Assembly: GCA_026182355.1 (NCBI GenBank)
Contig: JAPFBL010000310.1
Span: forward strand, 62,001-126,000
DNA length: 64,000 nt
DNA from: Hermatobates lingyangjiaoensis
Taxonomy: Eukaryota > Arthropoda > Insecta > Hemiptera > Hermatobatidae
Reading direction: 5' to 3'
The position numbers were made by a program, and so were the translations under genes. This document shows positions 58,004 through 64,000 of this stretch, in pieces. Below the pieces are notes generated by a model. It saw only the letters and a list, made by a program, of their open reading frames with translations, did not search any database and had not been told where the DNA came from. How positions within the stretch are numbered: the stretch's first letter is position 1; each line of letters starts with the position of its first letter.

Positions 58004-58827
58004 TTTTTATCTTGATATTTATGATTGAACACTCTTTATTCTTAGTTTCACTGGATTTAGAATGTGTTGGTTTTCAACAATTCTTGTTCTGGAAAGTTAA
58101 ATGTATAACAATTACCCATACAGCAACTACTCATTTTTTAAATAAACCTCAATATATTATTTGTTTAACTCTGAGAGTTGTTTATAGTAATCGTAAAAGA
58201 AATTTGAACAAAAATTTGAATTTCTTAAAGCGTAACTGTTAGTCGGTCGGTAATGATGAGAATGCGAGGAATGTGCCAATGTGCACATTATGTGCTAATT
58301 AACCCCGTTACTGGCAATGTGAGAATGACTATCTCTATAACGTTATGCCTTAATTATTAAACATGTAATCTTGTTCGGTTGCATATATTTGAAGGATGCG
58401 TATAATCGAATAATTGGAATACTAACATTTAACTTTACGCATTGAGCTGCGATACATGAAAGATTATGTGAATTCGCAAACTCTTGTGGGTGATTTATTG
58501 CATCAATCATGTTTATAACAATATTTCTTTATTAATAAATTCTTCTTTTTTAGAAACTCACATCAGAAATATCTCATTTCTGGTCAACTGAAGCAGTTCT
58601 AGACGATATTTCCGCTCTCTCCCACATATATCACATGTACTGTTTTTCAAATATTGTATTTATTGATTAGAATATGGGAAGAAACAATAGGTCTCAGCAC
58701 CAAAAATTTTTTCGACACGTTTACAATACTTAGTATTAATTCTTGATTGCCCTCTGACTCCTTGGACACTCCACAAGTCTACAAGGGTACAAGGTTTATA
58801 AAAGACATTATAAAAACTAACATATGA
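58004..58827. other. AT-rich intergenic, possible upstream part of the Penelope-like element
   Basis: Just upstream of the GIY-YIG fragment. I cannot recognise RT sequence here, so the Penelope-like copy appears 5'-truncated. Confidence 0.4.
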
Positions 58828-59268
58828 TGTAAAAACTCCAATGAGAGAGTCTCTCTAGTCACATATTATAAAACCCCTACAATAAGCAGGCTTTTTATGA
58901 CGAACTGCAAGGACTTTCCATTGAAAGAAATGAATCTAGTGTACGAGTACAAATGTAATCATGGGGACTGCGAAACCCAGAAATACTCATACATTGGAGT
59001 GACTACGACTACACTTTCTAGGAGACTCACTATGCACCTGATATCTGGAGCCCCTAGAAAGCACACAGAGCAAGTCCATCATTCTAAGTTAACAAGAAGA
59101 TGATGATTTGTTATTTTTGTTCCTCTTCTTGAAGGAACAAAAATAATAAAAAAAGAAAGAGATCAACATAGACTTAGAATAACAGAAGCCATACTTATTA
59201 ATAGAAAGAAACCATATATTGATAAACAGTTAGAAACTAGTTCCAAAGTTCTGAAATTGTTTAAATAA
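58828..59268 (+). pseudogene. Penelope-like element, GIY-YIG endonuclease end, broken
   Basis: The frame is open from 58828 (after TGA at 58825-58827) to two consecutive UGA codons at 59101-59106, then continues in the same frame to TAA at 59266-59268. Visible text: VSLVTYYKTPTISRLFMTNC, then NLVYEYKCNHGDC, then YSYIGVTTTTLSRRLTMHL. These correspond to the cysteine-containing linker and the GIY-YIG-type nuclease (here YSYIG) of Penelope-like retroelements. After the stops the tail KKERDQHRLRITEAILIN still matches the family. The RT domain is absent upstream. The segment just after the stops forms an inverted repeat (ttatttttgttcc / ggaacaaaaataat), possibly a small rearrangement. Confidence 0.85.
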
Positions 59269-59420
59269 GCTTCAAGCTAATTAGGACCTCTCTCAGGTAG
59301 CCTCAACGACGCCGTTCACTCAACCCTTACCGATTAGAAAAACAACTTTAATCCCCCCCAACCCCAGCAACACATTCCACCTTTCTTATATAAAGCTTTT
59401 AACTTCAAAATGCATTCATA

Positions 59421-59458
59421 TCTTGATAATGGCTGAAGACAGCAGAAACATGTGTTCA
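59421..59458 (+). other. Penelope-like 3' tail with decayed hammerhead-like core
   Basis: tcttgataatgg is followed by CTGAAGA, then C, AGCA and GAAAC. It lies about 150 bp downstream of the GIY-YIG stop. The stem between CTGAAGA and GAAAC is nearly gone. It links the foldback cores elsewhere in the window to the Penelope type of element. Confidence 0.45.
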
Positions 59459-60530
59459 TTTAATCGATTGGCAATTTACTATATTCTATGGATACAGTCA
59501 CAAGAGCGTTATTCAGGAAACTCAGAAACTTATGAAAAAAGCAAGTGTCAGATAAATATGGTCTAATTTTCAACAATGTGTGTATACAGGAAGGACCGCT
59601 ACCAAAATTTACAAATATATATATATTAAAAGTTCCATGTTCCACAAAGAACATTAATGAATATTAGTTTGCCGTTTTTTGTTTTCAAAGACCATCAGTT
59701 ATAGCATTTTAAGTGTTTGGCAAGTTTTGGCAAACAGTCATGTAATTAAGTGCTGTGTTTCTGCTAATGGCCAATCACTTGAAGGTAAAGGGGAAACCTA
59801 TACCAACTAAACTGTTTTCTCTTAGTTCCAATACATTATGTTTTAATTCAGAACGACATCAGGAAACATATCATTTTGTTGATATCTTATTTTATGAAAC
59901 ATGTTTTTATCCAACCAATTGAAACCAAAATGGTTCTATAAAACTATAGGTTCCTATGATGACAACATAACAGAATTGTTACAAATAATCTACAATTTAA
60001 ATAAAATATTTAGAAAAGACTACATGCAATAGTCTGTAACAATTGTAAAAAAAATTGTTCAGAGCATAAAAAAGAGTAATATAAAATTTTAAAATACTGC
60101 ATATTACGGCGAACCAATGAGAACATCGTGTTTTTGACGCTTTATTAATAATGTTTGAATAGTCTTAAAATCAGATTGTCACGTTATTGAAATATTTTTC
60201 ATTTTGGTATATTGATATATTAATGAAAATTTGGCCTACTAATTACATAGGGTGGACTACGCTCAAAAATCGTGAGAGCAGAAGCTGCTGCTACTTTTAA
60301 CAATATTTACATACAAGAAGATTTGCTGCCGATTTACATCAAAACATTCATGAAGATAATTAGGTCAATTCTGACAAATTCGAAAGTATTTTGCCTGTAG
60401 TTAAGCATACTACTAATAGGATTACATATTACATCCGAATGAAAACCATTCCGTAAAACTGCTAGTTGAGACAGAATTACTGTCTCTGTAGGAGAACTGA
60501 AACGTCTACAATATAGTCATAAAAAGAAAA
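59459..60530. other. AT-rich intergenic
   Basis: No gene or repeat recognised. An open frame on the minus strand at 59460-59654 has no domain. Confidence 0.45.
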
Positions 60531-60743
60531 GTATGATTTTATTTTTTAATCTATGTAATAATAATTAAGCTAGAGATGTTAATGTATGTTATATATACAG
60601 TTCTTAGTAGTGAATGAAAGTGCAATAAACGATTTACGTAATTAAAGGTTTTATGTTAAGGAGTAGTCTTAAGATCTTTATCAGTAGTCTTAAGTTAATG
60701 AAAATATTAATGTCATAAAAAGATTTCCCATAAACACGCGGAA
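60531..60743 (+). repeat. 213-bp direct repeat, copy 1
   Basis: Same length as 61954-62166 and almost identical (I see three substitutions). It ends cccataaacacgcggaa, the outer end of a family A element, but no family A palindrome follows here. Confidence 0.9.
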
Positions 60744-61953
60744 GAGTTGAGTTTTGTAGACGTTTACTGCCTATTTTAGGAAATACCAATCTACACCACA
60801 CAGGATATACTAATGAAGAATTAGTTTAACATTTAAATTAAACAGTTGAAAATTAGTATATAATAGAATATTTAATAAATAAATAAAGTTTTCTGATTAG
60901 GCTTTATTAAGTCGGCTACTTTTCAATAATAAAATATAGTCAAGTGTTCTGTGCTGCTCATATTTCATATTGATCGATTTTATTTTTCAGTGTGCTGAGG
61001 TCAGATCACCTCCGCAAGGTCATCCAGCGTTGTCCAATGCTCGCTTTCCTCTTACCGACATATTCATTTTCATTGATATCATAGTCATAGTGTTTGCACT
61101 AGCTAACATTCTAGAACAATATAGTCATAAATGAAATGCTATTCAAGAGGTTGGCTCGATGAAATAACTACAACCATTAGCAAACATTCAAGAGTAAAAC
61201 TGATTTGATGAAGTATAACTTTTTGTAATATCTTTTCGATAAAGGGTACATTAAGAGCGGGGTTGGAAGTATTAAGATTTATGTGTTAAGGCTAAATGAA
61301 GTCCTATTCCTCTCCAGCAAAAGCCCTTCAAACGAGATTCAATTTAAATTGAATTATTTAGCTGGAGCAACATTCATGGCGTAAATAATTTCCAAGGCAA
61401 CCTCACCCACAATGTTTACTTAGGTTTTTCATACGTGCTATTCTAAAGAACAAACAGATTATATTTATACGTGTTATAAAAATTTTAAAATATTTGCTTA
61501 AATATTTCCTGTTTTGTTTGATTTTTTCTAACATAAACTAACAATTTTTGGATTTCAGTGTCGTTCTAAAGCAAAAGGTGTCGTTTGTTTACTTGACACC
61601 TGTCATAGTTATAACCAAACACACTAAATTTATTACAGAACAGCTCTTCAAGGCGTCCATGCTACGGTAGTGACTAGGGACATTTGTAAAACTGGCTCAA
61701 ACATTAAATGAAAACAGGTTTAGTGCAACTGTACCAAGGCTCACACATGTGAGCCTCATACATGTAGGCTATCACCATGAATATTGTTCTAGGGGGCGCA
61801 AAGTGTGTCTCCTTTGTTATTTGGCACTAATTTCAACTATGCGGAAGTCACAGTACCAGGTTGATTTTATATTGAAAGTGCTAAATATTCATTGAATTAA
61901 GTTTATGAGAGAAGGAGTCATTAAGGAGCGTCTGAGCGTCTTTCCATAAAAAC
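60744..61953. other. Intergenic
   Basis: No gene recognised. A GC-richer patch lies at about 61010-61060. Confidence 0.45.
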
Positions 61954-62166
61954 GTATGATTTTATTTTTTAATCTATATAATAATAATTAAGCTAGAGAT
62001 GTTAATTTATGTTATATATACAGTTCTTAGTAGTGAATGAAAGTGCAATAAACGATTTACGTAATTAAAGGTTTTATGTTAAGGAGTAGTCTTAAGATCT
62101 TTATCAGTAGTCTTAAGTTAATGAAAATATTAATATCATAAAAAGATTTCCCATAAACACGCGGAA
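61954..62166 (+). repeat. 213-bp direct repeat, copy 2
   Basis: Second copy. It continues without a gap into aacaatcaatgatcaaacc and the family A palindrome at 62177, so this copy is the one joined to a whole element. Confidence 0.9.
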
Positions 62167-62176
62167 TAACAATCAA

Positions 62177-62285
62177 TGATCAAACCACAATATGAAATGG
62201 GAAAATAATACTAAGATCTTTCAACCATAACAAGCTGTTGAAAGATCTTAGTCTTGTTTTCCCATTTCATATTGTGGTTTGATCA
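62177..62285. repeat. Foldback repeat, family A (core deleted)
   Basis: Arms from tgatcaaaccacaatatgaa to the complement at 62285, with the centre cut to aaccataacaagctgttg. CTGANGA is absent. The right side lacks the usual terminal hairpin and passes into agtaatattatataaag. Confidence 0.85.
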
Positions 62286-62288
62286 TTG

Positions 62289-62619
62289 AGTAATATTATA
62301 TAAAGTTATTTATTAAATAAACTTTAGACAATGTCTGAATTCAATATACTTATAGTGAAATGATCCCTTTGGCGAGTCCTTGAAACGTAAAACAAAGAAA
62401 TGACAGACATTTCAATAGAAAGTCGATGGGGAGAGGCTTTGTTCAATTCTAAACTGATAGGTGTCTGATGACTTGAGGCTGCCGTAAAAGAATATTAAAC
62501 AAAGCAGTAAACAAGTTGTCATAAAGGGAATATATTTCAGAATAGTAACCTGCAATTAAACTGTTGCAAGAGGGTCTTTACTTATATTAGTTACTGGTGC
62601 TGCTTTGAAGGTTATTCTC
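62289..62619. other. Intergenic
   Basis: No gene or repeat recognised. Confidence 0.45.
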
Positions 62620-62908
62620 AATGAAATGGTTTCCACGTATAAAAATTTAATCGTATAAACAACGCGTTTCGAACACGTAGTGTTCTTCCTCAGGCATTAA
62701 CTAAGGATGAGTGCCTGTGGTACAATTGACTGTGGTACCCAGTCAGTTGTACCACAGACACTCACCCTTAGTTAATGCCTGAGGAAGAACACTACGTGTT
62801 CGAAACGCTTTGTTTATACGATTAAATTTGATATGTGGAGACCATTTCATTAGCTTTTTATCCTACAATGAGCAAATACCACATAATAAGTGATTGCACT
62901 ACGTTAGA
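62620..62908. repeat. Foldback repeat, family B (best core)
   Basis: Left arm from aatgaaatggtttccacgta, with the outer left end missing. Right arm through tttcattagctttttatcct to the outer flank ctgattg-like gtgattgcactacgttaga. Core at 62779-62805: CTGAGGA, one A, stem GAACAC/GTGTTC around TAC, GAAA, then CGC. The mirror core is at about 62663-62692 on the minus strand. The centre is itself a palindrome (gtgcctgtggtacaattgac / tcagttgtaccacagacact). Confidence 0.88.
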
Positions 62909-63843
62909 ATCATTGTATTACCTTGCTAATACCTCAATGGTGCACCAAAGGTTTTTTGAAATGAAAAGGCACCTGAAATAGTTATGTACAGGTTGCTTCA
63001 AGTACCTGAACATTACGAACATACATGTCATTAAAATGATCAAAGACGACCTGAATAACTAGTGCTAATAATTCTACTTTTATATAATTAGTATTTAATT
63101 CCAATAATTCATAATTCTCATAACTAATATGAAAATATTTGACAAACAATGAATATTGTATACAGTCATGTTGAGGGTTATTCCGTTTTAATAAAACTTA
63201 ATCCATGGAAAGCCTATTTGATTATTGTATTACATTAGAAAACATTTCCCATCTATATGCGAAGAAAGGATTATAAGTGGTAGGAAAGTTATGTAGGAAA
63301 AGAAACAAGCTAAGTCTAACTTAATTTCCAGGAAAAACTTTTGTCGCCTTGCTCTACCTTATAATGAGTTTTATGATTTGTTTAAGCATTTGATACAACA
63401 CTGCTTTATCTAGAACTAAACAGCTAAACAGTTTTTTTAAATAAATTTTAATTTTTTTTTAAAATGAATGAATTACTGAAAGTTTCTTTTTATTTAGAAA
63501 ATTATTATAGTAGCTTACAGGAAGATAGATTTGAAAAGATAAATTATTTAATTTTTCTACGAGTGTACGTTGCATGTTTAGTGACAAGGGTTTCTATTTT
63601 TAAGGATGTTATAATGGCGATGGACCATGATGGAGAACAGTTTTATCATAAAGGTGGACAGAAGACTCATACGATGTACATGGTTTGCAGCTCAATTCAT
63701 TTTTGAGAACAAATCTCATCGTGAAGTACTAATTTAGAATAAAAAGAACAAAAACTGTTATTTTCATTCAACAATTTCATGCCCTTATAAATTATTATGT
63801 AGAAACTATGTGTGCAGCGGTAACTACAATCTGTAATAAGTAT
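62909..63843. other. Intergenic, one unassigned ORF
   Basis: An 80-codon plus-strand frame at 63464-63706 starts with ATG and ends FYHKGGQKTHTMYMVCSSIHF. It has no domain I know and lies in AT-rich sequence. I do not call it a gene. Confidence 0.4.
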
Positions 63844-63931
63844 TCTAACGTAGTGCAATCAGTTATTATGTGGTATTTACTCATTAGCGTAAAAAGCTAA
63901 TGAAATGGTCTCCACATATAAAAAATTAATG
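63844..63931. repeat. Family B left arm, partial
   Basis: tctaacgtagtgcaatcagt, gtggtatttactcattagcg, aaaagctaatgaaatggtct, ccacatataaaaaattaatg, then unrelated AT-rich sequence to the window end. Confidence 0.8.
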
Positions 63932-64000
63932 GCATATTAATGGTATATTTTCAATAATATTATATTTTCAACATGTTTCCTACACTTAGACCTAGAGCAA

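Noticed and set aside
63464..63706. 80-codon ORF near the window end
   Set aside because: AT-rich context, no recognisable domain, no splice or promoter evidence.

Overview
This is an AT-rich, intron-poor-looking stretch of an animal nuclear genome, packed with mobile-element debris. No bacterial features, no host gene that I can recognise, and no tRNA or rRNA gene are visible. The evidence for an animal is a complete Ty3/Gypsy retrotransposon primed by a tRNA-Phe-like sequence, a Penelope-like element fragment with a GIY-YIG endonuclease end, hAT-type deletion derivatives, and abundant (TA)n and (AC)n microsatellites. The Penelope fragment and repeat style remind me of invertebrates, perhaps a crustacean or mollusc, but that is a weak guess.

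The only long coding region is at 52128-57285: a 5158-bp Ty3/Gypsy element with two identical 191-bp LTRs, a gag ORF with one CCHC knuckle, and a pol region (protease, RT, RNase H, integrase with a D-x52-D-x35-E triad). Gag and pol lie in the same frame and are separated by a single UGA. A one-base frame change lies between RT and RNase H. There is no env.

The rest is dominated by foldback (near-perfect palindrome) repeats in several families, called A to H here. Family A has ends resembling tgatcaaaccacaa and lies at 1114, 13386, 15545, 16184, 16766, 22385, 22537, 23967, 47298 and 62177. Family B has ends resembling gggtaaaaagctaatgaaa and lies at 3544, 29854, 57727, 62620 and 63844, with relatives at 30157-31490 and 37735. 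Family C is at 22641, 33241 and 45267. Families D to H are at 15905-16145, 22044, 23846, 46568-47060, 47499, 48473, 51389 and 51785.

Most of these unrelated-looking arms share one short design: CTGANGA, one extra base, a small stem-loop, then GAAA. This resembles the catalytic core of a hammerhead ribozyme. A decayed version also lies just downstream of the Penelope GIY-YIG fragment at 58828-59268. This is the most interesting signal in the window.

Other structure: a satellite of 26-bp units, each made of two related 13-mers (28487-29290); a composite array of 83-bp repeats interleaved with palindromes (30157-31490); hAT-like elements at 2317-2609, 5999-6427, 9101-9555 and 18709-19394; LINE-like remnants near 11565 and possibly 21570; a GC-rich island at 23222-23515; and an exact-length 213-bp duplication at 60531 and 61954. 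The long stretches between are AT-rich and show nothing I can name.
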